Below are positions 24,201-33,435 of a stretch of DNA of 64,000 bases, one piece after another. Both the position numbers and the translations under genes were made by a program. Under the pieces are notes generated by a model. That model did not search any database. It was not told the DNA's origin and saw only the letters and a program-made list of their open reading frames with translations. How positions within the stretch are numbered: position 1 is the first letter of the stretch; each line of letters begins with the position of its first letter. Source of the stretch: Monocercomonoides exilis (lineage: Eukaryota > Preaxostyla > Oxymonadida > Polymastigidae); contig LSRY02000056.1 in assembly GCA_001643675.2 (NCBI GenBank), positions 253,001 to 317,000 on the forward strand, given 5' to 3'.

Positions 24201-27200
24201 ATCACATCTCAGATTAATGAAAATCAATTTCAATTTGATCTTCGAGAAGGGCATTACTATCGTTACAATGCAATATATGGAAGAGATGAGTGCGAATATC
24301 CAAGCGACACGGATCTGATTGATTTTGTAACTATTCATCAGAGTGACACAATCATTGTGAGCAGTGTGAATGGATCAAATGAGAGACAATGTGGAACAAT
24401 CACACTTCCATGCTTTTCGATTGAACATGGAATAATGCATCTGACTTCAGATATCATGAGTCTGATATTTGTTGTTGAAGAAAGTGAAATTAGAGGCGAA
24501 TTGGATCTGAAAGAGATGAGTCTGAGTTCGAAGAGTAGAGACTTGTGTGAAGTTGAAGTGAAATCAGGGATAACAAGAACAAGAGAGGCATTGATAACAA
24601 CAGCAGGAACAGTCTCGATGCTGAGAGTGAACTTTGTGTTTGATTCAAATTTCATCTCTTCACATGAATCGCTAATATCATCAGAGGGAGGGATTCTTGA
24701 AATTGTGAATTGTTCATTCAGCTCAAAACAATCCAATGAAGAAGGAAAAGCAAGATTGGCAAATATTCCATTTCATATAATTAAAATGGCAAAAGGAGAA
24801 TTGCAACTTGATGGATGCACAATATCAAATCTAATTCTTCATAAATCTGCATTGTATCTTTCATCATCACTTCCATCAGTAGTTTATTCGTTTGATATCA
24901 GCAATTCAACGATTTCTCATTCTCTTGTTGAAATCATTGAATGTGGACAATTAAACATGGAAAAGTTTCATACAGAAAATATTTCGATTGAAGGAAATGA
25001 AGAATCCTTGATATCTTGCTTATCAATGAAAAAGACAATTCAGTTGACAAATTGCACAATTGGCAAAACAAATTCAAAGATCACAAAAGGGAAATTGATG
25101 AAAGCGGAGGATTGCACAGATGTGAAAATGGACAGTTGCATTTTTGATGGGAGTACAAAGGAAAGAAATGAGCAATATTTGAACGAGGAAGAAGAGATGT
25201 GCAGATGGGATGGATCTCTCGTGGATATCACCAAGAGTTCAGTGATGATGAAAGATACAGCAATTGCAAATTCACCAGAAGGTGGAATAACAGTGAGAGG
25301 AGGAAATGTGATAATTGAGAAAGGAGAGTTCATCGATAACAATCCATCAATTGAAGGATATCCATCATTGAGAAGAAATATAATCTGTTCCAATTCTGGA
25401 ACATTGAATGTGATGAGTTTGAAAGGAGGAGATGGTTGGAAGGATAACACATCTCTTTGGGTGTTAAATGATGGATGTCATTTTGAAGGGATTGTTTCAG
25501 AAAGGGATTCATCATTCTTTATTCCTGCGCTGGAGAGTGTAGAGGCAAAAGAAGAGACAGATAGAATGAAACTGACATTCAAAGGGATGCTTCTTGTTCC
25601 ATGCAATCTGTCATTCTCGGTTGTGAAGAGGAAGGGAGATGAGAAAGAGATTGAAAAATACACGTTTGATGAAAATGGATACTTGACGGAAAGAGAGGTT
25701 GAAGGGAGTGTAGGGAAAGATCTGATCAGCAGTTGTGGAAATGATGTTGAGGTGAGTATTCATATTTTGTTTGGAGATGCAGAGAATCCTTCATCAACTC
25801 ATCCATTCATTCTGAAGAACAGAAGCGAATCAAAGCAAAAAGAGAATGAAAACATTGTGAATGGAGATAAAAATGCAAGTTCATTGTGGATAATAATTGT
25901 TGTTGTTATGGCAATTATCCTTTTGATTGTTCTTTTAATATCTATTGTTCTTGTTATTCGATGGAGGAAGCAAAAGAGAAGAACAAAAGAATTGGAAGTG
26001 ATTGTGAATGATACTGTTAGAAAAGATCCAAAAGTATTTGAGATGACAACAATGGAGATGTCTCCCGAAGAGCAGTGGAGGAGAGCAGAGAGGGAGGCAG
26101 AGAAGAAGAACGAAGAGAGGATAAAGAAGAGAGTGTATGAGAAAAGTCTGGGGCACTCAGAATCATCAGAGCATTTGTTGAGTGAATGTGGCTCAACAGA
26201 ATACATCCTTGGACAAGATTCAGATAAGATTCCAGACTGGACATTGGGGAAGGTTGATGAGAAGGAAGAAGAGACAAGGAAAAGAACGCCATCACCTTCT
26301 ATTTCCTCAACAGATACAGAAACCACTTTTGTGCAAATTGAAGATCTGTTCCCAACTACCTCATCGATGTCAAATCTGGTTGATGCAATGGCCTGCTCAT
26401 GCCCTTACGAGAAGCTGATTGTTGACTTGAGGGACTCGCTGTTCATGCTGCTTCACGGGAGAAATGAGAAGAAAGAGATGGCGATTGGTTCATTGAAAGA
26501 AAGAGAACAAACAGCTGCCCAAATCCTGTTCTGGGTGGCGAATGGGGCTTTGCACTCGCTTGAAGATGAGGAAGATGAACTTCCCTCTTTGCGAAACCTG
26601 AGTCCTCACATTGTGCTGTTCTCGGAGCACATGGTGATCTGCATTGCCCTCCACTCCGACTGCTCTTCAATTTCAACTTCTTCTTCTGATGATGATTATG
26701 ACTCAGATTCGGACATTTCATCTATTGTCACTTCAAATTCTGATTGCTCATCGGTGAATGGGAATGGCAAGAGCTCTTTGCCTCCGCCCTCAACTGCGTT
26801 TGAGGATGAAGATAACAACAGAAAAGAGTGTCTGAGGTGGAAGGCTCCAGAGCTACTGATGAACAAGAAGATGGGAGCAACAGAGAAGTCAGTTGCATTC
26901 TCAATTGGGATGATGCTGTGGGAGTGTTTGACCCTGCAAATACCGTTTGGGGAGTATGAGGCAGAGGTTGCAGGGCAGAAAATTGCTGATGGAGAGAAGC
27001 CGAATGAGTTGGGAATCGAAGATAGCAGAGTGAAGAATGTTGTAGATGCGTGCCTGTCATCAGAAGCATCGAAAAGACCAACCCTTGCCGAGCTGAAAAA
27101 AGAGCTGATTGGACTATTTCCAAGTGGAACATTTGTTGTGACGATGACAGATGCAATCTTGCTTGAAGAAAGCAGTGAAGAACACGAAGACGAAGGCAAG

Positions 27201-27269
27201 AGCGACAAAAACGAAAAAGAAAGGACATTGGAAGTGAATGAGATGAAAGATATGTTTAATGAGGAATGA
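18291..27269 (+). CDS. giant pectin-lyase-like (beta-helix) membrane protein with degenerate kinase tail
   Basis: Single 2992-aa open frame, no intron needed. A signal peptide is best read from the ATG at 18360 (MRAALNYIALMFL..), 23 codons in. The ectodomain is full of right-handed beta-helix signatures (GHGGALYC, GGRGGALM, GGKGGGIYLD, GRGGGVYLA) and N-glycosylation sites. Five repeat units open with a V..G.D...CG....PC.S pattern near residues 592, 971, 1319, 1635 and 2018. One membrane segment lies at about 2530-2560 (WIIIVVVMAIILLIVLL) followed by a basic stop-transfer stretch. Residues about 2700-2945 match the C-lobe of protein kinases: WKAPELL, VAFSIGMMLWECL, PFGEY and KRPTLAELKKEL. No glycine loop, HRD or DFG is visible, so it is probably a pseudokinase. 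Role unknown; a surface receptor or adhesin is inferred. This architecture is typical of large oxymonad families. Confidence 0.88.
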   Translation: MGHVDFKFSDFSCIHIVARCFYNMRAALNYIALMFLAASCFNEENIAGKQMQQEMNEEMQKGKINIADGNGNDSNILGIEKEKVFEPASKHLCCSQTSLNIINSSLCASHLNIIPLTGCPLLTAQHHSAATILSSSGKIHPATKSPLFLSAYASLVLTNFSLTTPQQAVLSFPLFSTPNNLLPDAHSPIPASFSISHSSFSSLIYLIQPFLFSPSSSTSSSLLHPHLQIRFSLHLSNTLFSNISSSSSSSSASTSINTNTIPSFSLHSSLSIHSTIFLHARNPIDGAILPNLNSPSTSLSAFNTSFLHQTRSSPNAAVVHVGTEADRKRPGRLTSFDTSSHRFEWCEWNDSTGENDDGGALFVTRANANLTITSCSFDNCLSNGHGGALYCNLSLKIDIAKSNFTSCSASHGGAVHVSYPQTYSVWSFSENRVERCSVSGSSGSGWYFGVGGTLTTLQFLFSKCKCIANTGLDSSGAVTFYYPPSAKPIEFSVNDCQFINNTLTNSSMFGGGGLCCTAIYPWMSGTKIISFCFFDGNTATNGRGNDVFFNGHVITQSPFNNCGSTTPANRIFLNNTASNETVNSWLPLIANSKIVGNNGTDVSACGRTQESPCATIEYALNGFISLLQDASLILLTSTFVPVQTLTFSAVDTKITGNGTTATTIASSGIPQPPSTFSSSSSSTTSSSSPDPSASSALFQQTQGSLAVSALAIAHNSSNPITPILFHLSNDSPSLNLNTTTITGTTPSSSSITTPLFFLTAGSLTLNHTAITSLTLNSQSIFHLTSLASPLTLNSSNITDITSAATPASCILSSATSPALSLSLANCTITNINSEQLSQQTATNGGCISFASSASDNTFSARNSTFSSCCVSEDTSSGGRGGALMIEYKDDSQVSSTTFSITNIVFSANKASVGRDIYFVCESLAASVNESSFDFMTSISQKDNSIVGHDRTEAFGDWDVDLFIFLDGYFADTIYVDGTSGVEKAYCGLEKAPCLSVNYGMEHLKRTQTTKQEIILFTNSSVVGCVDMSGVSVKAKEEEIIGIECKSELNGSEEECVMKSASLTEMKFIGIVVPSSFNRTITSVIESGSPNGELHMKNCAMSVNGGKQNTIEFSLIKSTGKMVELEFVTISDVKSLVSLFSFSLSSTNVNEQEYKVKLLNCTLERLEIDGGGEAVVFGGGVEIGMVMNGSRIEGAVSEKSKEGGALKIILGEGGYVTIEESSFTGCVCENGSEGGKGGGIYLDYSSNEEAFQLSSISFSECWATVGKNMFVNSSNLVNTVNTERFAFDCSGYKDDGNAFVGEDGIYGEMDLRVFLVELKWVEVAVSTDGHDTLGCGSEIFPCESMKSGIDHIDRSDAEEERKVKVKDEGTIEDIYSFTDALVIDGCVSEGDVVKHKPVHFEGTIKGNSASSSSVISSIQPLGLSSLKLQIPSQFVPSMNSLISSNNNLQLENCSFEIKSSVTVQYSLITTTGGSCSLKGCSITDCSFAKSPLMISSSVLLENSNFLNITKTESGEGGITKVTLKENEKLEIKSTNASSCSLSKNNGKGGFLYLDCQNCLDQAPFLFGIGVTFENNNAAIGKNVFILGKDFNSSVTNDSFKFDYSSMINDKTLFVGSDSHHSDKDLFMFLIPFSSFEIFISSEGFDVARCGSEEEPCFTMWKGMENMKKEIGKKTIQIEGSTIIRDSFNVSNYQIKKSVKMGEENVKAKLNFEKAVGSQLEYFMANNIHLELMNIQLQLTSGFDNSAKTIILNRGGDLVITGCAFHSEAGVNNGFDCVFVDAIGGSVEVNDLSIESCNVGNSIFTIHDSGVDCHFMNVRVESLNESRGCILSIKESEQGLKINEGENEECVNIEIEKSSFSGVKRSDNGPNILQSKSEKKICLIVNASNITEDKAELSEKGGAISFTLGASGSMKMIDSTISHCSCNNNTGRGGGVYLATKERGELNFTFVKMKFRNNEARVGNDIFIECHNITSQINENQFQFDLREGHYYRYNAIYGRDECEYPSDTDLIDFVTIHQSDTIIVSSVNGSNERQCGTITLPCFSIEHGIMHLTSDIMSLIFVVEESEIRGELDLKEMSLSSKSRDLCEVEVKSGITRTREALITTAGTVSMLRVNFVFDSNFISSHESLISSEGGILEIVNCSFSSKQSNEEGKARLANIPFHIIKMAKGELQLDGCTISNLILHKSALYLSSSLPSVVYSFDISNSTISHSLVEIIECGQLNMEKFHTENISIEGNEESLISCLSMKKTIQLTNCTIGKTNSKITKGKLMKAEDCTDVKMDSCIFDGSTKERNEQYLNEEEEMCRWDGSLVDITKSSVMMKDTAIANSPEGGITVRGGNVIIEKGEFIDNNPSIEGYPSLRRNIICSNSGTLNVMSLKGGDGWKDNTSLWVLNDGCHFEGIVSERDSSFFIPALESVEAKEETDRMKLTFKGMLLVPCNLSFSVVKRKGDEKEIEKYTFDENGYLTEREVEGSVGKDLISSCGNDVEVSIHILFGDAENPSSTHPFILKNRSESKQKENENIVNGDKNASSLWIIIVVVMAIILLIVLLISIVLVIRWRKQKRRTKELEVIVNDTVRKDPKVFEMTTMEMSPEEQWRRAEREAEKKNEERIKKRVYEKSLGHSESSEHLLSECGSTEYILGQDSDKIPDWTLGKVDEKEEETRKRTPSPSISSTDTETTFVQIEDLFPTTSSMSNLVDAMACSCPYEKLIVDLRDSLFMLLHGRNEKKEMAIGSLKEREQTAAQILFWVANGALHSLEDEEDELPSLRNLSPHIVLFSEHMVICIALHSDCSSISTSSSDDDYDSDSDISSIVTSNSDCSSVNGNGKSSLPPPSTAFEDEDNNRKECLRWKAPELLMNKKMGATEKSVAFSIGMMLWECLTLQIPFGEYEAEVAGQKIADGEKPNELGIEDSRVKNVVDACLSSEASKRPTLAELKKELIGLFPSGTFVVTMTDAILLEESSEEHEDEGKSDKNEKERTLEVNEMKDMFNEE
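20061..24450 (+). repeat. five diverged intragenic repeat units in the beta-helix ectodomain
   Basis: Each unit starts with a short block of the form G.D...CG....PC.S followed by a helix (GMEHLK, GIDHID, GMENMK, GIMHL in units 2-5). Units begin near 20061, 21200, 22247, 23192 and 24343, roughly 0.95-1.15 kb apart. Each unit also closes with similar text: an ..GRGG../GKGG.. strand, ..ASVGRDIYF../..ATVGKNMF.. and a ..FDF/FKFDY.. segment. DNA identity between units is low, so these are old duplications. Confidence 0.8.
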
Positions 27270-28079
27270 GTGATAAATGCAAAAGAAATACTATCCGTGC
27301 AAAAAAAATGTTCGGAAAAGAAAGTTGTCAGAGTATTTTTGCATCTATTTTGATCATAGCTGTAATAAGATTCGTTGGATTTGGAAATGGACGTGTGACA
27401 TGATGGAAATTAATCGAGCAAGCAAATTTTGAGATTTATTGTTTTTTTAAGGCTCACATCAGATGACTTTTTAATAACTAATTTTTCAAGAAAATTTTGA
27501 GGAAAAAACAAGAAAGTGTTGATGAAGTTTGTACAACATTTACAAATTTAATATCAATGGTGTAAAAATGCTTCATTATTCAATTATTTGAATCTCAAAA
27601 CAAATAAATTTCAAAGTTTAAGTTTTTTTGGATAAAAGCTCCATTAAAGAATACAAAATGTTAATAAACTTGCAACAGATGGATGTCCATTCGTATTAAT
27701 TCAAAGACGTTCATTTCTATCAGAGAAAATTATAGAATATAACTTGAAAAAAAATGAAAATCACAAATTCAATTAACGAATTATAAAATGATAACTTTTT
27801 TTCAAAGATTAGCGTTTTTTTTCAAATTTTTCAATTGATTCAGAGTTAACAAAAGAAACTGAGAAAAATGAACAACGAAAAGAAAACAACTTGTTACTCT
27901 CGTATTTTCTTTTAAAAAAAAGACGATGATTCACTGAAAAATGCAATTAGAAAGGAATGTGATTTCATTCGATGAGTTGATTTAAGGTTTCGACAATCGA
28001 AATACATTTCATATGATCATCAAAAAAAATTGAAAATTTAAAAAGTTAAAATTTTGGGAAAAGTTCCATTTGTTCAATA

Positions 28080-28248
28080 ATCAGGTGAAAATGAATAATG
28101 AATATTTTCATCAAATTTCCGTTCAAACAAACCTAAATTTCCAAGAATGTGGATAAATGCTTGACAATGTCATTATTAACATTCCAGTGAATTTTGGTGA
28201 ATAGGAATGAAAATTTGATGAAAATATTTATTTTTCATTTAACCTGAT
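28080..28248. repeat. imperfect inverted repeat, arms about 45 bp
   Basis: 28080-28124 (starting atcaggtgaaaatga) pairs with the reverse complement of 28205-28248. By eye about 80% of positions match, with a spacer of about 80 bp. Confidence 0.55.
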
Positions 28249-29114
28249 ACACCATTTATAATTCGAAATTGGTAGGCAAAAGGGTATAATACCGGAACAT
28301 TCAAAAATAGATGAAATCAATTTATTTCATAATATTATTATCATATTCGCTATTTAAAGTTATTTATTTTGTGCTGAAACGTTTTAGAAATTTTTTTTAA
28401 AATATTTTTGATCAAAAAATATTCTCTTTTTTTGAGAAATATCAAGAATTTCTCTTTGCTGAAACATAACTTTTCTTTTGAGAAAAGTTAATACAATGAT
28501 GATTCATGAAAATAATGAGAAGAAATGGCTTGGAATTTGTTATTAACTTCACTGAGAAATGAAATAGGAAATTATTACACTTGTGAATCTTTTTTATTAT
28601 GCGAACTTTTTTATTTAATTGATTTTTAAATAGTTTTTTAATTCCATATAAATAGACATCATAAGTTATAGAATATTGTCAAAAATCTTCTTTTTGAGTA
28701 TAAAGGTTAAACGTATAAGTTTCTTATTGGAAAAATATTTTAAGTGATAGGGTTGCCAAAAGCTGAAAAAAGTTATTTTGATGTGCATAAACTCATTTGA
28801 AATCAAGATGATGACGCTGAAAAAAAGATTCAGTTTTCTTTTTTTCTTGCAATCTTCTTTAAGGAGTTGAAATTTACAAAAAAAACGATGTCAACTTTGA
28901 AATTGTTTTGAAAATGAAATATTTTTCTTCCCAAAAAAACATTTTTGATAAATTTTATTTTGAAATATTTTATTTCAACTCAGAATAATTTCCGCGCTTT
29001 AATATTTTGCACAAATATATTTTAAATAATGATAATCACTTTTATAACAAAATAAAGCAAATTCTGATGTACCGGTTAAGTACCCATTTGCCAATTGGTA
29101 AACTTCTATAACAG

Positions 29115-29763
29115 AATTAACAAAATTGAGTATTTTTTTTGAATAAATTTTTTTGTGAAAAATTGGTTTTTGGATGAATATCAGAAAATATATAAAATAT
29201 TATATTCACTCAATATTCGAAATATAGATGAGAATTTGAACCCAGATTTTTATTATCTGTGAATAAACATGAATTTTACCGATTTTTCGGAAAAAAATCA
29301 TCAACATGGAAATAGGATAATTTTTGAATTATTTCACCTCATATCGATAAATAATGCATTATTCAACCAAGAAAAGATACATAAATTAAAGTTTATTCAG
29401 ATAATCAATAAAAAGCAAATAAAGAATTCCGAAAGTGCGTTCGTGGATTTATTCAGTTCTAAAAAATATTTGTCTTCAGCTTGCATCATTGATGCAAACA
29501 ACTTTTCTTGGTTGAGTAATGCATTATTTATCGATGTGAGGTGAAATAATTCAAAAATTATCCTATTTCCATGTTGATGATTTTTTTCCGAAAAATCGGT
29601 AAAATTCATGTTTATTCACAGATAATAAAAATCTGGGTTCAAATTCTCATCTATATTTCGAATATTGAGTGAATATAATATTTTATATATTTTCTGATAT
29701 TCATCCAAAAACCAATTTTTCACAAAAAAATTTATTCAAAAAAAATACTCAATTTTGTTAATT
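29115..29763. repeat. near-perfect 649-bp palindrome, 262-bp arms
   Basis: Left arm 29115-29376 and right arm 29502-29763 are reverse complements of each other over 262 bp, with only two substitutions seen by eye. The spacer is 125 bp. The same peptide frame (MNFTDFSEK..) opens on opposite strands in the two arms, simply because of the symmetry. No target-site duplication is obvious. It could be a foldback/MITE-type element or a recent inverted duplication. Confidence 0.93.
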
Positions 29764-30189
29764 TTGAATAATTATTTGACCAATTTTGAATAATAAGTTC
29801 AACTATTTCGAATAATAAGTTTACCAAATTTGAATAACAAATGGTGTAATTAAAAAAATAAAACTCTTCAAAAAATATTGAAACAAATGAACAATTATCA
29901 ATATGTGATAATTTTTGATTTCATATGATTTCTTTAAAAATTTTCGATTCGAAAATATCCCTTGAATATTCTCAAATGGCGAAAAATATTTGACTTCATG
30001 CATTTTCATTGAAAAAAAAGCACATTTTCTAGACTTTTCGTGTACAAAAATAATCAATAAAATGGGTTTATTATTTGAAATTCATGTGAGGTCACAAAAC
30101 ATTTTGCAATTATATCAATGATGTTTGTTTGCAGATATGACAATTTAATTTATTTTGAAATCAAAAAATGCAAAATAATGTTATTAGAA

Positions 30190-30575
30190 AAACAATTTTT
30201 AGGTGCATTGTGCAAAAAAAGCTTGAAAGTCCGTATTTTCCTCCAAATGAACACTAAAAAATGACAAGACTTATCAGAAATATTAGTGATTAGTTTTGAA
30301 ATCATAACTTTTTCAGGAATGTTGGTCGTTGAATAATTATATGTCTTTCTCAAAAAAAAATATCATTCAACTTCTATTAACTGATTGCTGCACTTGCCAA
30401 ATCCAATAAGAAAAATATTGAAATGAGAAAAACACTTATTTGGAAGTTTTAACTATGTTGTGTTCTTTTTGGAAAAGCACAAAATATGTTTTTCAACCGA
30501 AATTATTAATTGAAGATATATGGGGGAAATTACAGACTTTCAAGCTTTTTTGCACAAGGCATTGAAAAATTGCTT
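30190..30575. repeat. imperfect inverted repeat, arms about 55 bp
   Basis: The block around 30202-30245 (gtgcaaaaaaagcttgaaag) matches the reverse complement of 30520-30563 closely, and weaker similarity extends outward to about 30190 and 30575. Confidence 0.6.
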
Positions 30576-30890
30576 CACTCATAACTTTGATTTGAATACT
30601 CGGATATAAAAATAAATATAATTATCATATCCTGAAACAGGCATCATTGAAATCAAATCATTAACTATTGCATCATTTCACGAATTTCAAAAAATCGTCC
30701 TATTTTAATAATGTTTTTTGATCTCAAAAAGTCAATGAAAAGTGCGTTATTTTTCAATGAAAATTCCTGAAGTGAAATATTTTGTCCAATTTGTTTTCAA
30801 AAACAATCAGCCACATCCACATCCTCACAAGAGCTAAACATTTGTTTTTGAAACAGATGATATGAATTATGCATTTGCCATTAATGTCAC

Positions 30891-32534
30891 TGGCAAGTTC
30901 CAAGTACATGGACCATCGATAAAAAATTCTTTTCATATTTGGAACGAAAGAAAACGTTATATTAATTAATTGAAAATAAGTTTTATTTGTCGAAAATGCA
31001 ATGTTAATAACTTTCTATTTTTTCACTTGATCTGTACAATAACATTTTTCAAACTTTCATGTTTTTGTTTTATCTAAATTTTTAAGGTTAAGAACCTTAT
31101 CTTCTCATGAAAAAGAACTTAAATCATTTGAGTTTATAAATTGCTTCGAACTGTTTCATTATTTATCACGATATCGTTTTTGAACGTTGTAATTGATATT
31201 TCATAAAAACTTAGCATTTATTGTCAATTTGATTAATTTTTCAGACAAAAAATAATTTCATGAATTGCTTTATTTGAATTAGTTCTTATTATACAAATAT
31301 ACGTGAAATTTTTGATTCGTTTCGAAAATTAATATTTGAATATAATATAAACGTTAATTCTGTATCCTTGAAATGAAAGTTATCAAGTTTCTGTAGCTTT
31401 GTGCAGTTTCAAGATTTATTCTGAAAATGCTGATGGAAAAAACGAAGACTTTTATTTTATGATGATATTTGTCAACTGTGAAAAAACAATAGACATTACA
31501 AATTCCAAAAGCTCATCGTTGTTAACACCAAGAAAAGTGGAAAAATCACAGGAACAAGCAAAATCACTTGACTTCATCACTGAAATAATTGTTTTTCCTT
31601 CATTAGAATTTTTCATGACTTCTCATGAAAATACCACCTCACCTCGCTGAGTTTTTCACGCAGATCTTCCCCTCACCATCAATCCTTATTATCTATCTCT
31701 CTATTTGCAGACGTAAATCTCCATTCTAACTCATATGACACTATCAACAACACCAAATTAATTGATCCCTCGTTTTCTTTGTCCAATCCGCAGATGGAAT
31801 TATTTCTGTCGAAGGCCAACTCGCTGAATTCTATCACAAACATCTCCTTGTTGATCTGCTTGGCAATCGATCGGTAGATAATGTAAAGATCCTTATCTAC
31901 TTTAGCTCTGTTAAAGAAAACCTGACTATGCGAAAAGAAATTGGTAGCGCCTTTGCTTTCTCCGATGACGGAGCATCTGAATGTTCTGGATCGTCCAGGC
32001 AGTTCAATGCAATAGCGCCTCCTCTGTCTTCACTAGTTAAACAATTGTAGGCATATATCAACGATGAAACAAACGAAAATACTGAATTTTGTATAATAAA
32101 CGTAATCAATTTTATAATTTACATACAACAGTGAGCTTTTGACAATTGATTATTTTCTGATGTTCTTTGAATTTTGCTCATTTTTTGTGCTCATGTTAAC
32201 ACATACGAAAGTGAAAACTCAATTGCGATTATTTCCTTCGAAAAAACATGAAATAAATGTGAAAATGAAACCTATCTGGATTTCTCAAAATATAAGCACA
32301 ACAAAAACAAGCGTGTGAAAAAATTTCAAGCGAATGACAATGAAAAAAACAAAGAATAAAAAACAAGGTGGTTTCAAAATATTTATGGGATAGATCAAAT
32401 GAAAAAATAGAAAGTTATTAACATTGCATTTTCGACAAATAAAACTTATTTTCAATTAATTAATATAACGTTTTCTTTCGTTCCAAATATGAAAAGAATT
32501 TTTTATCGATGGTCCATGTACTTGGAACTTGCCA
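30891..32534. mobile_element. putative element bounded by 142-bp inverted repeats
   Basis: 30891-31032 and 32393-32534 are inverted copies of each other over about 142 bp, identical apart from about two positions at the inner edge. Weaker similarity continues outside the outer ends. They enclose about 1.36 kb that holds the exon-like fragment at 31794-32050 and another open stretch at about 31399-31650. No transposase motif is recognisable and no clean target-site duplication is visible, so the mobile nature is inferred from structure only. Confidence 0.5.
31794..32050 (+). pseudogene. orphan exon-like coding fragment inside the inverted repeat
   Basis: After an acceptor-like ..tccgcag at 31793, a frame of 85 codons runs to TAG at 32048-32050. 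It has a normal amino-acid mix: ISVEGQLAEFYHKHLLVDLL, NVKILIYFSSVKENL and MRKEIGSAFAFSDDG. Its base composition is less AT-rich than its surroundings, and no start codon or convincing upstream exon with matching phase was found. I do not recognise the family. It may be the last exon of a decayed gene or captured host sequence inside an element. A live multi-exon gene is possible. Confidence 0.5.
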
Positions 32535-33435
32535 AATCACTTCCCAATGACAAACAACCTTTGAAAAATCAACAACCTGAAAAAAGTAACAAATTATCAA
32601 AAAAAATCACCCAAATTCACCTGAAATTTTGACAAAAGAAACTTTTCTGATATACATTGACATATAGAACTATTTCGTCAATTCTCATATATTAATGTGA
32701 ACAAACAATGAGTTATTTCCGTTTGATTATATTAAAGAATACAATTTTTAACTTTTGATTATACATCAGTGTGATGATTTTTTGAAATACGAATAATAAT
32801 CATTAAACGGATCTGTTCATTTTTTTTATTCAAAAACGTAGAGTTTTCGTTTGTTATATAATTTTGTGACATCTTTTTCTTTTCTGAAATGCATTATCAA
32901 AAAAAGTTAAAAAAAACACTATCCTTGTTTTTATTAGCCCTGTGTCACATGCTGACTTCTGGTGTGATATTTTAATTTCCGAAGAACGTGACGAACATTT
33001 TTCTTTTCGCTACCCATGGCAAGTTTTTTTCGAAATAGAACGATTGAAACATAATAAAAATACACATTTTGCTTTTTAACTTTCAATTAAATTTTGTTGC
33101 ATCGAACCTTGAGTTAATAAACTTAGTCTTTAACATATTTAAAATTAAAAAAATTGCATTTCACATTAAATTCATTTTTTCTCATTTGCTTAAAGCTTGG
33201 ATTTGATCAAAAAATATTTTTAAATTCAATAATAAAGTCGAAGTTTGTCATAATTTGTTGTTCTTCACTTCAATTTTGACAAACTTCTTGTTTTTTTTTG
33301 AATAAATTTTTGAATAATTAAAAACTGAAATTCGAAAACTTCTTTCTGTGAAAGTTTTTTTAAAAATAACAGTTTGGAATAAAATTTGATATTTTATCAA
33401 TTTATTTTTTCTAATTATTTAACCATAATAATATT

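Larger units (their letters stand above)
27270..33435. other. 6.2-kb AT-rich gene-poor island with inverted repeats
   Basis: No conventional gene is visible. The stretch is very AT-rich with frequent homopolymer runs. It contains four inverted-repeat pairs (28080-28248, 29115-29763, 30190-30575, 30891-32534) and one exon-like coding fragment at 31794-32050. This is the longest non-genic stretch in the window and looks like a landing site for non-autonomous mobile DNA. Confidence 0.7.

Noticed and set aside
29269-29609. Two small ORFs in opposite directions
   Set aside because: They are the same sequence in the two arms of the palindrome, with no protein-like composition.
31897-32109. Minus-strand ORF of 70 codons
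   Set aside because: It is the shadow of the plus-strand exon-like fragment, which has the better composition.
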